Below the pieces are notes generated by a model. It ran no database searches and was not told where the DNA came from. It was given only the letters and a program-made list of their open reading frames with translations. From Anisodus tanguticus (lineage: Eukaryota; Streptophyta; Magnoliopsida; Solanales; Solanaceae), in contig CM067549.1 of assembly GCA_034509755.1 (NCBI GenBank), positions 44,754,052-44,818,051 of the forward strand: 64,000 nt of DNA, in the 5' to 3' direction. Positions within the stretch are counted from its first letter, which is position 1. Each line of letters opens with the position of its first letter. Positions 11,788 to 24,348 of this stretch are shown here, in pieces. The position numbers and the translations under genes were made by a program.

Positions 11788-12097
11788 CGGATGCAACTGT
11801 GTCACCATTGAAATTGTTGGTGAATGGTCCAGCAGTTTTAAGCTTCGGACGTGGAAGTAGGCAGCTCATTAAGCACATATTTATGCATCACTAGCAAGAA
11901 GCACTCAAAAAATATATATTTTTTCTTAACTTTTCTCTTTTTTTTCTTTTTCACTCCCTACTAGCAACATATATTATTTCTTCCTTTTACAAGTGCACCC
12001 TACTCTTTTTCTTGAGTTTCCATCCTCAACTCTCTCCCTTATTTTTTTCAATTTCCCAAACTTCCTTTAAGCGCTCATTTTTCAATTAAAGTGTTCT
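11788..12097. other. Intergenic stretch between solo LTR and inverted repeat
   Basis: No gene recognised. T-rich tracts lie near 11,920-12,070. Confidence 0.3.
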
Positions 12098-12511
12098 AGG
12101 AGTACGAGATCAATTTTTATCTAAAGGCTCAACGGGGATGACTAAATATATCAACATGGAGGTAGGTAAAAAGATGGCAAAAAATATGGCTAATAAAGAA
12201 TCGCCTATAGCATCTCTTAGACTCAACACACTTCATTTTGCTTTGCACACACTAGGCAGGTTCTAGACTTCAATATGAACACATGAAATATCACAACAAA
12301 GTTCTCACACACACGACACATAACTCACTCTGAATCGGATCCATCTTGACTTTTTAGTCAAAGCAGTTAAACCATCTCAAACATTTATCACACGAGTGAA
12401 GAATTGAGTGTAGGTGTCACAATCAAGGCACTCATAGTTATCAAGGCATAACCAAAGTCAGGGAAATACCATGGCATTGAAGTTTCTACTCCTATTATAC
12501 TCGGTTCAAAC
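12098..12511 (-). repeat. Left arm of an inverted duplication
   Basis: About 415 bp that is the reverse complement of 14955-15373. Matching landmarks are 'aggagtacgagatca' (12098) with 'tgatctcgtactcct' (15359), and 'agtttctactcctattatac' (12481) with 'ataataggagtagaaact'. The right arm leads directly into the Tat/Ogre-like LTR, so both are probably the pre-LTR segment of such an element. The arms face each other across a hAT transposon. Confidence 0.8.
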
Positions 12512-12559
12512 AAAACCTTTGGAAAATAACCGAGCACAAAGAAAAATCAAAGGTGATTT

Positions 12560-14296
12560 GGATTTTTGGGACTCGGAGGTGGTAGTACTGCTATACAATC
12601 GTAAATAGTTTCAATAAGTGATTTAGTACAGTCTATTTTAATAGTCGGATTTAATACAACACCAATAATATAAATAGTGGGAATATGAATAAGATATTTT
12701 TTTATTTTGATAAACATTTTTTAAATAGCTTTCTTATAAGCTGGTTTATCCATATATTCATTAAGCAGTAAAAATATTAGAGCTATATAAAACAACATAG
12801 TTGAAATAGTAGGATAATATATATCGGAAAATTCTTTTGTTGCTTGAAAAATTTTCTCTAAAAATACAATAAGTTCTGATTTTTTTCTCCAATCGCTATC
12901 TACAACCATATCAGCTGTATATTGATTATGAGAGTTAAAAAATAAAGTTATAGGTTTTCTATAGTCATAAGCAACAAGTAGTTGCTCGTATAAAGAATTC
13001 CACCTAGTGGGTACTTCTTTTGGAATTTTTCTATAAGGTAGTTGACAATCATGACAAGTTTTTTATTTTTTATTATTTCTTCGTTGTATTCTATTATTTT
13101 TAAAAATAAAGTTTATAGCAAATTGTATTTTACTAAGAATGTCTTCAAAAAGTGATACACCATCCTTTTCAACTAAGTTATATATATGGCACACACATTT
13201 TATATGAAAATGATCTGAAAAATATAGAGTTAAACTATTTTTTAAAATTGTAATAGCGTAATTGTTAGAAGAAGCGTTATCTAATGTAATAGTCATAATT
13301 TTATCTGTTATTCCATAATAATCGCACACTTGATAAATATTTTTTGCAATAAAAGTACCAGTGTGCCTATCATCTATATATCTATACGCTAAGATACATT
13401 TTTTCATAGACCATTTATAATCTATCCAATGACAGGTTACCGTTAAATAATTATGGCCGTTACTACTACGGCCTATATCAGAAGTGATAGTCACTTTGCC
13501 ATTAAAATAATATAATGTATAACGTAAATACTGTTGATATTCATGTGCAAATTTAAATACATCTCTCTTAACAGTTGATATAGGAAAACCGTTAAAAGCA
13601 GGATTATACATATCTCTAATGTAATGAATAAAACCAGGAGACGAAGGAAATGAAAAAGGCAAACTCTCCACAACAACTAATTTTGCTATTGCTTCCCAAT
13701 CTCTATGTTTATCATATTTAGGGCCTACAATTCCCACCGTCATAGGATTAATTTGACCCTGTACTTGGTCCGGGACAGTATGTGAACCTTGTCCCGATGA
13801 AGCGGACGTTTGCGCACCCGGTTTTGAAGCCTCGTATTGGGCATACCTAGCTGGATGAGCCCTTGATACGTGTCTCATTAAACCCCCCGTCCCACCGTGA
13901 CCTTTTCCAGTTTTAAATTTTAAAACATCTTTACAAATTTTACATCTAGCTACTTGATTCTCTACGTCCCTATCAAAAAAATGTCCATGCATCTGAATTT
14001 AATGGTCGTTTTGCTGGACCTCGTCTCATACTAGGGGTAATAGGAGACATTTCAGTTGAAGGTGCACTAGTGGGTGTGTTGTCATCTACATTAGTGGGTG
14101 TATCATCTAGATCATCGTCTAAATTAAAGTCTTCTTGAGTTCCAGAAAATAGCTCATCGTCTAAATCTAATGGTATTGTAGGAAAATGTTCAGTATCAAC
14201 AAAATCATCCTATGTAGGAATAGGATTTTGTCTAGAAATAGGACCTTTGCCCTTGTTTCCCCTACTAGAAGAAGCATGACTCCTACCCGTAAGCAT
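12560..14296 (-). pseudogene. hAT transposase relic with BED zinc finger
   Basis: The putative start at 14296 opens MLTGRSHASSSRGNKGKG. An acidic, low-complexity N-terminus follows, interrupted by TAG at 14210-14212. A BED-type zinc finger comes next (CKICKDVLKF, then GGTGGLMRHVSRAH). A run of seven A at 13975-13981 shifts the frame just before it. The long middle open frame (13063-13992) carries YDKHRDWEAIAKLVV, TSDIGRSSNGHNYLTVTCHW and LDNASSNNYAI, typical of the RNase H-like catalytic core of Ac-type transposases. In another frame come PTRWNSLYEQL and YPTISTMLFYIALI. The C-terminal dimerisation domain is lost at the 12.5-kb junction. Transposase identity is firm; the protein is not functional. 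Confidence 0.85.
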
Positions 14297-14620
14297 ACGT
14301 TTAAATCTTTCATTATAAATTTATACTTATACTAATAAATAATTAAAGTAAACGAAATTAAGTGCGCTAAATAAAATAAACAGACAATAATAATTTAATG
14401 AAGGAATAAATGTACCAAACGCCGATGTAACGTCGACGTGTAATTGAGAGGTTTAAAATTGAAACTTTGCTCGATGGAAGATCCTCAAGCTAGTTGCCAC
14501 TTGCCAACTTCACTCCCAAATGAATAAATAAAATTGAATATTTAGTAGACAATGTAGACTTGTAGAGAGATAGATTGAGAGATTGTAAGAAGATTTGTGA
14601 GAAAGATGAAGAGAAAATGA

Positions 14621-14630
14621 GGTATTTATA
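14621..14630 (-). promoter_or_regulatory. TATA box of hAT copy 1
   Basis: Reads TATAAATACC on the minus strand, about 325 bases before the putative transposase start at 14296. The equivalent site in the copy at the right edge reads CTAGAAATACC (63088-63098), so its TATA is destroyed. Confidence 0.5.
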
Positions 14631-14954
14631 GTTAGGAAATTGGGTTAAAGTGTAAATATAGAAACTTATGGGTTAAAAATAAATATTAAGGGGTAGGGGG
14701 TTGGGGGAGGCCAAAAATGGCCGTTGCACAACGTCCAAAATGTAAAATGGTCGTTGGTGCAATGACTATTTTTTCAAAGGGGGGGATAAGGGCGGGACCG
14801 GGACCGGGTTGGGCCTGGCGGGATTGGGGCGGGCCGGCCGGGTCGGGACGAGACAATGTCCCGTCCCAGTTCGAGTCCCGATATCGCAATTTTTTTATAA
14901 AAAAAGTCGGGTTCGAGGCGGGACCGGGACGACCCGACCCACTGGCCAGCCTTA

Positions 14955-15373
14955 GTTTGAACTGGGTATAATAGGAGTAGAAACTTTAATACCATCGTAT
15001 TTATCTAACTTTGGTTATGCTTTGATAATTGTGAGTGCCTTGATTGTGACACCTACGCTCAGTTCTTGACTCGTGTGATAAATGCTTGAGATTGTTTAAC
15101 TGCTTTGAATAGAAAGTCAAGATGGATCCGATTCTGAGTGAGTTATGTGTCATGTGTGTGTGAGAACTTTGTTGTGATATTCCATGCATTCATATTGAAG
15201 TTTAGAAATTGCCTGATGTGTGTGCAAAGCGAAATAAAGTGTGTTGAGTCTAGGAGATAATATAGGTGATTCTTTGATTAGCCATATTTTCTGTAATCTT
15301 TTTACCTACCTCCATGTTGACATTCTTAGTCAGTCCCGTTAAGCCTTTAGCCAAAAATTGATCTCGTACTCCT
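14955..15373 (+). repeat. Right arm of the inverted duplication
   Basis: Partner of 12098-12511. It begins ten bases after the hAT terminus and runs into the Tat/Ogre-like LTR without a break. It probably belongs to the internal region upstream of that LTR, and it holds no open frame of note. Confidence 0.75.
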
Positions 15374-15853
15374 ATACCACTTTTAAAAGGGGTAGCCCAT
15401 TTGGCCACCCCCATTTTTTGCATACCCGAGCCCAACTCGAGCCCAACCCGAGGCCCAGTCGACGTTCCCCTTATTTTCACCCAAAACCCATTTCGCCCAA
15501 GCCCAACCGATCATTCCACTTATCCCCTACCCGCGGCCCAATTCGGTCGGCCTAACAGCCCTTTTCCCCTTTATTTCCCATACCCAACACATCAAAACAA
15601 ACCCTAACCCTACACCAAACAAAACCCTCTCTCTTCCATCACGTCGCCGGTCACCTCACCTCCACTGCCACCACCAACCCCTAACACCACCTTACCCTGC
15701 CACCAACCAATCACTTCGACCCATACCCTATCCCCCAAAATCCGTGACCCATACCCCTAAAATCCGCAACCCATGCCCCTTCAAATCCGCGATTTTGGCT
15801 CCTTTTATTTGAAATTTGAACTCGTTCTTGAACGTTGAGGGGTACAGATCCAT

Positions 15854-15862
15854 CTATAAATA
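15854..15862 (+). promoter_or_regulatory. TATA box in the Tat/Ogre-like LTR
   Basis: CTATAAATA in an otherwise C-rich leader, placed where U3 would meet R in the LTR. Confidence 0.45.
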
Positions 15863-17889
15863 CCCCTTTTGTTCACTGTTAAAGGAGGATATTTTGGAGG
15901 TCGAAATCAGGTCAAAAATTCAAAATTTTTTAAGTTCGGGTTTAAAGATTATAAATTCAAGTTTGTTTGTTCTTAATTTTGAAAACAACATTCTTTTCAG
16001 AATTATAAATTCGGAATTACCAAAATCCAAAAAATCTAAATTCTAAACATTCTCGAGCGGATTCAACGATTCAAAACAACGTCTCGGTTCGCTGCCCGGA
16101 GAAGGTCAGTAAAACACAAACTCCTCTCAATTTTTTTCTGTATTTTTATGTGTTTTGTGTTGATTATATACTGATTATTCATGTTTGCCGTGTTTTAATG
16201 CCTAAGTGTTTTAAGTTTATTAGACTTGTTTAATTATCTATTAAGGTTGAGAAATACTTTGTTTGTATTATTAGACTTATGCAGATTATTATATGAGGCA
16301 TATGTTTGTTAGTACCTATTTAAAAGAGTTATGATTAGCTAAATGTTTTATGAGTGATACATATAGTGTTTGCACATGTTTAGTTCATGATTAGTAATAC
16401 ATTTAGTATAATGGGTTGTAAATGTTGTTCAATATTTGTTTAGAGTCATGATACAAATTAGTTATGTTTTGGCATGATTAATGTGATAAGATCCTTGTTC
16501 TACTTTAAAGGTCATCATGCTAGGTGAGGTAGCATGAATAGGACCATGTATGCTTAGTCTAATTGAAAATACCATGCACATTTGGAAATGCTTCTTTTTA
16601 ATGGTCACTTGTTCATTTTTCTAAGTTTACATGTTGGTCAAGCTAACTACACATTTGTTTTGCCTAAGTGTTAAAATGCATCCATATTATCATCTTTTAA
16701 GTTATCTTATATCATGCCCCGTTTGCTAAGTTGTTGGATGAGATCTGTGTTAACATTTTGTGCGTATTTGAACTAGTTTGTGGCGTGTTATATTATTGGC
16801 CATGTCTGTATTCTATGTTTACTGCCGAATGTTTTCTTTCATAGTTGCCTTGTCTGAACTCTCATATTGTATTGCTTTGTCGGCTAAAAGCCAAGGCATG
16901 ATTTGGGTTTGGGCTTAGCCTCTTCTGATAGCCTGCCATGCCTGAGGTTATAGAAACCTTTTTGATCTTGTTGCGGCATCGGAATATGGATGGTGGTAGC
17001 CCCTTTGATATCTTGTCTTTCAACTTTGTGGTTTAGCTTGATTGTCAATCTCTAAATTCATTTCCTGTTTAAGTACTGAGTTGGTTGATATCTTTGCTCC
17101 CTGATAACTATCAAGTGTTCTGTTAGTTTATTGTTTTGTTAAAATATAAGTAATTTTGAATACTCATTCTTCACCCCTCCTTTCTTTGCATAACCCCGGG
17201 GAGTTTCAAATATCAAATAACCTTGTGATGCTTCAACGAGCTTGATGTATCTACTGTTGTGCTTGGTCGTTAGGCTCGCTGGATATACTTGTCTGTTATA
17301 TTGGATGTTGCTACTTGTTGTTGGTGCAATGCAAAACAGATGACTGTTGGCATTTTGAGATCATCCCTGCATCTGCAAGGCCAATTGTTGTTGCAACTTG
17401 AGACTTCAAAACTGTTGCTACGTTTGGCTTGCTATCACTATCTTTTGGTCTACTGGTTACTGCATTTTTGGGATTAAATTGCTGCATTCTGAGGCAGATG
17501 GCTGCTGCATCTTGAACCAATTGTTGCTGCTCTTTGGTGCCCCCTTTCTGGGGGGGGGGGGGAGGGAAAAACAGTTGCTGCTTCTGAAGCTTTTAAAAGG
17601 GCTTAATTGTTGCCACTTTTGAGCCAATTATTACAGCATTCTGGTCAAATTATTGCTGCACTTTTGAGCATTTTGATGTTTATCGCTGCTGTATTTTAGC
17701 CCAAATTGCTACTGTTTTTTTGGCTGAGAGCAGCTGCTTTGAGACTGTTTCGTACAACCCACTGCTTATGTGTTTTCAAGCCCACTGCTGCGGTATTTTT
17801 TGAACCCAATTGCTGCTGTTTTCTTAGATGAAAACAACCGCTTTAAGACTGCTTCGGACAGCCGTAATATTTCTGAAAAGTCTACTGAC

Positions 17890-18140
17890 TTGAACAGAAT
17901 ACTACACTTAGGCCAATGAAATTGAATTTGAGGCCGCGTTCCTTCGGAAAATGCCTATCGGTTTCGGTTTTACTGTTTTGGTATTATTTTACTGATTTGA
18001 ACAAATACTACACTTAGGCCGATGAAATTGAATTTGAGGCCGCACCCCTTCGGAAATGCCTCTCGGTTTCGGCTTGATGTTTTGGTATAATTTTGCTGAT
18101 TTGAACATGATACTATACTTTGGCCGATGAAAATATCCAT
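17890..18140 (+). repeat. Tandem repeat, ~105-bp unit, 2.4 copies
   Basis: Units start at 17890, 17997 and 18101, each with 'ttgaaca...actacacttaggcc(a/g)atgaa'; the third is partial. Units one and two also share 'ttgaatttgaggccgc' and 'tcggtttcgg'. Confidence 0.8.
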
Positions 18141-18210
18141 CGATTTTAAGGCCTCCACAGTTGGAAAGACGGAAATATAACTTCTGGGCAAGGATAAAAC
18201 TTAAAACTTT

Positions 18211-18408
18211 TTTATTTCATCCGAGAGATCAACATGTTTAGTAGGCGAGGCAACTAAAATGACCGACTAGTTATATGTTCGCAGCCACGACGTGATTGGA
18301 ATGATCTTTATTTTTCATCCGAGAGACCAACATGTTTAATAGGCGAGGCAATTAAAATGACCACCGAGTCATATGTTTGCGGCCACGACGTGATTGGAAT
18401 AACCTTTT
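18211..18408 (+). repeat. Tandem repeat, ~97-bp unit, 2 copies
   Basis: The copies start at about 18211 and 18307. Both carry 'catccgagaga(t/c)caacatgttta(g/a)taggcgaggcaa' and end 'gccacgacgtgattggaat'. Confidence 0.8.
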
Positions 18409-19347
18409 CAAAAATTTAAGTATGAGCCCTCCGTGATCAAAACATTCACTGTTTTGGATACGAATCCGAAGTTATTTATATTTAACTGTTTCTAACCGTT
18501 TGTTCTTGACAGCTTGTAAGGAACAAAGTCAACGAAGGTAGATACTCCTTGGAGATTATTTATTTTGTTGTTTTTACTTTCTTTAATTCAGATTTATCTC
18601 GCTATGTATTGTAATATTATTTATTGCACTTATGTAATTATTGAAATGCCTAGAATAGGTAAACTTAAAATTAATTCATAGGGTAGTCTAAAACTGGAAA
18701 CCCGTCGCTAGCTTATTTACTTGTAGGCTCGGTTAATTCAAACTTAGAAATCCTCCGCTAGTTTATTTATTTTTAGGCTCGTCATGCATATTCAAAATTT
18801 TCAAAAAACAACTATGATCATCTTCTATTCACTTTTTTTTTATCATACAAAAAAGTTTTATCTTTTTTTTCTAATTTGCAACTCAATGATTTCCAAAAAA
18901 ATTACTTCTTTGGCATTATAAATAAATCGTTTTTCTCCTTACTGTTAATTGTTACAAATGCATATTTTTTCAACTTTACATGTAGTTTTCTTTAATATCA
19001 TACAAAGGCATACTTGTACTAAATATTTGCAAACATCTTTTTTAAACTTTATATACTTTTAAACATGCATTTTTTTAACATAATAATTTACCTGAGTTTG
19101 ACCGGATAACCGCAAGTTAGCGGATCTTAAAGGATTCCTAACCCCTTCCCTTTAGAATAATAAAGAACCCTCACCTAAAATCTCGCTAGTTTCGCAGATC
19201 TTAAAACTGGAGTTACATTGCAGCATTTATTTAATATTTAGGTGTCCTAATTCACTCTAAAAAATTAGGTGGCGACTCCTTAATCCGACCCAGGAATCAC
19301 CAAATACGTTGTGCTCCGCTTTGACCGCGGGTTAAAAACGGGCGCGA

Positions 19348-20790
19348 CATTAACTAGTTAGTTTTCAACTAAATCTCTTAAAAAATAATGTCTAATATCA
19401 ATATGTTTTGTACGTGAGTGCTGAACTGGATTTTTTGAAATATTTATAGCACTCAAGTTATCACAATACAAAATTAAAATGTTGCTAGTAAATTCATAGT
19501 CGTCTAACATGCGTCTTAGCCATATTAATTAAGAGCAACAACTTCCAGCTGCTACATATTCAGATTTAGCAGTTGAAAGTGAGACACAATTTTGTTTACG
19601 ACTATACCATGAAATAAGATTATTACCAAGATAAAAATATCCTCCACTTGTACTCTTTCTATCATCCACATCTCCAGCCCAATCCGAGTCACTAAATCCT
19701 ATTAAGTTAGGATTAGTATCTTTGGAATACCAAATTTCCAACTCACATATGCCAGCGACATATCGAATAATAAGTTTCACAGCATTTAAGTGAGATATTT
19801 TGGGACAGGCTTGAAAATTGGCACAAACACAAACACTAAACATAATATCTCGGCGACTAGCAGTAAGGTAAAGAAGGCTACCTATAATAGATCGATATAA
19901 TGTTGGGTCGACATTTTCACCAGCATTATACTTACATACCTTCTGTGACGAACCCATTGGCATCTTCATTTGTTTAGCGTTCTCCAAACCAAATCTCTTG
20001 ACTAGATTCTTGACATATTTACTTTGTGAGATGAAAATTCCTTCATCACTTTGCTTTAGCTGCAAGCCTAAGAAAAAAGTTAGTTCCCCAATCATGTCAT
20101 TTCAAATGTTGATGACATAACTTCAACAAACGAATTTAGGTATGATTGTGTGGTCGACCCAAAAACTATGTCAACTACGTAGATTTGAGCAATTATAATA
20201 TCTACTCCGTGTCGTTTAATAAATAAAGTACGATCAGCTTCACCAGGGTTAAAACCAAATTCAAGAAGAAAGTTAAACGACCATACCATGCACGAGGAGC
20301 TTGTTTCAATCCATACAAAGCCTTTTTGAGCTTGTATACATAGTGTGGATGGTATGGATCTTCAAATCCTTTTGGTTGTTCAACATAGACTTCCTTATCT
20401 AGATAACCATTTAAGAACACATCTTTTACATCCATTTGGTGTAGAGTAATATTCAGATAAAAAGCAATAACAAGTAAAAGTCTAATTGACTCAATTCTAG
20501 CACAAGTGCAAAGGTTTCGTCATAATCGATTCCTTCAACCGGAGTATATCCTTGTGAAACTAGATGAGCTTTGTTTCTGACAACTGTTCCCGATTTGTCT
20601 GATTTATTTTTGAAAATCCACTTAGTTCCAATTACATTTGTATTGTTTGGACGTGGAACTAAGTCTCAGACATCATTTTGAGAGAATTGTTCAAGCTCTT
20701 CTTGCATTGCTTGAATCCAAAAATTATCTTTGAGTGCTTCTAAAATATTTTTTGGTTCTAATGTAGATATAAAACAAGACTAACCTCTTG
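19348..20790 (-). pseudogene. Sirevirus-like reverse transcriptase and RNase H relic
   Basis: The reverse transcriptase core shows MDVKDVFLNGYLDKEVYVEQ and LYGLKQAPRAWY. The catalytic box reads IYVVDIVFGS where YVDD is expected, so one catalytic Asp is lost. RNase H follows: GFSDSDWAGDVDDRKSTSGG, LSTAKSEYVAAGSCCS, a stop, then CDNLSAINISKNPVQ. The frame ends at the junction with the upstream LTR. Frame breaks near 20.2 and 20.09 kb add to the damage. Confidence 0.85.
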
Positions 20791-20869
20791 GTATATGGTA
20801 GTCATACACACATACCTTACCATATCTCTGTAGTTGAGTGGTTCTTTCCCTCTTATTTTAATTCATTCA

Positions 20870-22416
20870 AAAATTCCCCCTATAACCTGGCCTGTTGGAT
20901 GATTCTTCGTAATCCTTGATGAGGGGTCCCTTCGAACTTGATCTAGCAATTCAGCATTTGACTCCTCATCCCTGGCCTCTGTGATCTCTATTTCAGATTC
21001 AGATGTTGTTTTGGGTGTGGCAACATTTGGGCAACATCTGATTCTTCAGTAGTCTGCACATTTTCCACTGAAACTATAGTGTTATTTTTAGTTGTATTTC
21101 TTGTAAGATCAGAAAAATCATCAAAAATAACATTTACAGACTCTTGTACAGTTCTTGTCCTCATATTATATACTCGATAAGCATGACTATTTTGAGAATA
21201 GCCAATAAAAATTCCTTTGTCGCTCTTAGAGTCAAACTTTGCCAAATGATCTCTATCATTTAAAATGTAACAAATACACCCAAAAATATGAAAGTAACGC
21301 AAGTTAGGTTTCTTTCCGTTTATAAGCTCATAGGGTGTCATTTTTGTTCCTGGCCTTAGATAGACTCTATTAGCTATGTGATTAGCAGTATTCAAGGCTT
21401 CTGCCCGTAAACGTTTTGACAAATGTTTAGAACTAAGCATTACTCTAGCCATTTCTTGCAATGTCCTATTCTTCCGTTATGCAACCCCATTTTGCTGAGG
21501 GTTTTGGGGGCAGAAAACTCATGGAAAATTCCCTTTTTATCACAAAATTTTGCGAATGAGCTATTTTCAAATTCTTTTCCATGATCGGATCTAATCCGAA
21601 AATAGGAGAATAGAATAAGTTCCTAATTCTAGAGTGCAAATTTTTAAATATGTCAAAAGTTTGTGATTTTTCTTTTAAAAAATATATCAATGAATATCTA
21701 GAAAAATCATCTACTATCACATAGGAATACCCCATGCCTCCTAGATTGTCTACTTCAATTGGACCCATTAAATCCATATGTAGCAATTGAAAATATTGAG
21801 ACGTACCTGAATGTTGTCCGTCATGTTGGACAACATTATGAGAGACACGGGTTTGCATACCTTTCAAACAGTATGCACAGACAGTTTTACCTTTATGGCT
21901 AAGTTTGGGTATCCCTCTAACAGCTTTATATGAGACCAGTTTTTCTAGATTGCGGTAGTTGACATGCCCCAACTTATAATGCCATAGTGTTGTGTCGTCG
22001 ATCTTAGCACTATTGCATGTTTCTTGTCTTACAACAAGATAGCAATTATCACATGTTCTTGTACCTGTCATGACACATATATTAGCTTCATTCGTAACTT
22101 TACTAGCATCCTTATTAAATTTGATCTCAAGGTCGTCATCACACAATTGACTAATGCTAATTAGATTAGTCATTAAACTCTCAACGTGTAAGACATTCCT
22201 TAAGGCTGGAAAACCAGGAACATCCAAGATCCCTTTTACAATTATTTTGCTTTTACTGCCACCTCCATAAGTCACATTTCCTCCATTGAATGACTCATAG
22301 TTCTTTAGAAATCCTTTTGTACATGTCATGTGGCGAGAACATCCACTATCAAAGTACCAAGAACCTGAAATGTTAGTTCTTAATGCAGTTATACAGACAT
22401 TACAAGTTAAATTCAT
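20870..22416 (-). pseudogene. Sirevirus-like protease and integrase relic
   Basis: The aspartic protease carries WYFDSGCSRHMT with its catalytic DSG intact (about 22.35 kb). The GAG-pre-integrase zinc region follows (LWHYKLGHVN, CAYCLKG). The integrase core begins LLHMDLMGPIEVDN and is frameshifted just before the second catalytic Asp, near 21.6 kb. It resumes in another frame toward 21.46 kb and continues as RAEALNTANHIANRVYL and LRYFHIFGCICYILNDRDHL in 20988-21461. The catalytic triad therefore lies across two frames. Confidence 0.8.
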
Positions 22417-22530
22417 TTTAGGAACTCAAACTCTCTTGAAACAATTTTTACCTTTTGGGTAAAAAGTGTTGCTCCAATTGTTATCCGAAATGTTGGACGA
22501 CAATTTAGGCAATATTTTGCTCACAAAATT

Positions 22531-24290
22531 TTAAAGTTTGAAACAGTATGATTTTAAGTGTCCAGTGGAGTTACAGTGATGACATACAAACTTCATATTC
22601 TTTGACATATACGAGAACCTATTATTTATCCCCTTTTCTTTTACAAAGTGTATTTTCTCATTTTTATCAAAAAGATTAGAGCATATGGTTTTAAGAGAGT
22701 TTTCGTACCCAATACCTGTATGTGAAAGATTACTAAAAACTAAGTATCTCATTCAATTTCGAAGTCCCTGTGTTGAGCTTGCGGAAGGTTGCTTCGGCTA
22801 AATCCAGTTTTGCACGAATCTTACCAAATTCAGTTTCCTTTTTGGTATGTGTAACCTCTAGTCGGGTTATTGTGTTAAATCTACATTCTCACAAGTTAAA
22901 GATTTTACCTTTGTGTCAAGTTGCTTGGATTCTATGATTAAGGCTTTACAAATACTTTGTCATTCATTAGTCATATCATGTTTGCATTCAACTTGATCCA
23001 TACAATCATCCTCACTAATAGAAATAGAAACACTAAAGCAATTAACATCAGAATAGTTAAAGAATTCATACCTTTCGGATGTCGCTGAGGATGTTGATGT
23101 CGTTGCTGATGTTGGAGCAAATGTCATGACATCTGAGATAACATTATAGACGACATCTTCATTATCTGATAGAGATGTTCGAAAACAGTGGCCAACATTG
23201 CTTGTGATTCAATTTCACGATCTCCTTCCTCTTCATCTTCATCATCACTAAGAGAAACCCATAGGTTCTTACCAAATTTCCTAAGAGTGTTTGCACATTC
23301 GTTGGCATAATCACCCCAACCCGAGCATGCATGACATTGCACTGACTCAAATTGTTTGGGATTAAATTTGGTACGATCTGAGTTGGTTCTGCTTAGTTGA
23401 TTTCCTTTTTGTGTATTTGGAAGGAATCTAGTGGGCTTTTGATTGAAGACTTGGTTTTGGTGCTCTTTAGATTTATATTGATTTCTCTCATTGTTGAGCT
23501 TCCTCACCATCGAATTGTATTTTTGAGTGAGTAAGGCAACATTTGCTCCTTCACTAATTTCTTCAAGATTCTCATCCTCTTCTTCGATTTGACTCCCCGA
23601 GGATTGAACTTAAAGTGCCACATTCTTGCTTTTATATAATTCCTTTTGATTCTCAATGTTCATCTCATATATTTTTGAATATGCTCATCAAGGTATGAAG
23701 GTCCATTGTGGCAAGATTGTGAGCTTCTTCAATGACACAAATCTTTAAATTGAACTTTTTAGAAAGAGAACAGAGAGCCTTTTCAACAAGTTGAGTGTTG
23801 GTTAATGGTTCACCAAGCACTTGACATTCATTTGAGATGTCAATCAACTTTTCAAAATAAGATTTGATATCATCCGCTTCTTCCATCCTTAAACGTTCAT
23901 ATTTATTCATGAGCATGCGTAGCTTTGTTCGACGAACACTTGAGCTACCTTCACAATGAATTTGTAAAGTATCTCATGCATCCTTAGTCGTGTGGCAGTT
24001 TTGAATGAGTTTGAACATGTAGAGATCAACCCATCCAAAAATTACATTTAAGGCTTTTTCGTTAAAGCTAGCACTATTGGTTTCTTCTGTAGTCCATTCG
24101 TATTCAAGTTTAGCAATAATGTCACCTTCCCATCCGGTGGCAATATTGGAACAACATACCCATTTGTTATAGATCTCCATGCACGAATATCAATTGATTT
24201 GATATGCGAACGTAGGCGAATCTTCCAATAGTCATAATTTGATCTATCTAAAATAGGAAGTCTACCAATAGTCGGATTTGCCGGATCCAT
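22531..24290 (-). pseudogene. Sirevirus-like gag relic
   Basis: Starts MDPANPTIGRLPILDRSNYD at 24290. The UBN2-type gag region follows, broken near 24.05 and 23.92 kb, with YERLRMEEADDIKSYFEKL and LCSLSKKFNLKICVIEEAHN. Zinc-knuckle-like pieces come after: CHACSGWGDYANEC (about 23.3 kb) and CHHCNSTGHLKSYC (about 22.55 kb). It would form the virus-like particle. At least three frame changes and an in-frame stop disable it. Confidence 0.8.
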
Positions 24291-24348
24291 AGCTTATGAC
24301 AACAGGACCAAACACTTATTGTGTTAAGTGTCGGCTCTGATACCACTT

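Larger units (their letters stand above)
12512..14944 (-). mobile_element. hAT transposon, copy 1, 3' end missing
   Basis: Read on the minus strand. The 5' terminus is at 14944, where the reverse complement starts CAGTGGGTCGGGTCGTCCCG, followed by a very GC-rich sub-terminal region. The start CAGTGGG(T/C)CGGG is shared with the copy at 62811. The 3' end has no matching terminal repeat: sequence passes from the transposase remnant near 12,560 straight into the left inverted-repeat arm. A promoter and a broken transposase gene lie inside. Confidence 0.8.
15374..19347 (+). mobile_element. Long Tat/Ogre-like Ty3 LTR (solo or truncated)
   Basis: About 4 kb with the features of a giant Ty3/gypsy LTR. 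It has a C-rich U3 ('cccgaggcccagtcgacg', 'cgccggtcacctcacctcc') and a TATA at 15854-15862. A long AT-rich stretch follows, then the ending ggtggcgactcc...cgggttaaaaacgggcgcgaca, typical of Tat-lineage LTR 3' ends in nightshades as I recall. The final CA at 19346-19347 directly abuts a truncated copia RNase H. Internal tandem repeats occur at 17.9 and 18.2 kb. No Ty3 coding region is present in the window, so lineage is inferred from LTR style only. The exact left boundary is uncertain. Confidence 0.55.

Noticed and set aside
14686..14995. Overlapping Pro/Gly/Arg-rich open frames on both strands
   Set aside because: They come from the GC-rich sub-terminal region of the hAT transposon and have no protein features.
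17890..18408. Possible CRISPR-like spaced repeats
   Set aside because: Units are adjacent ~100-bp tandem copies without spacers, in plant DNA, inside an LTR.
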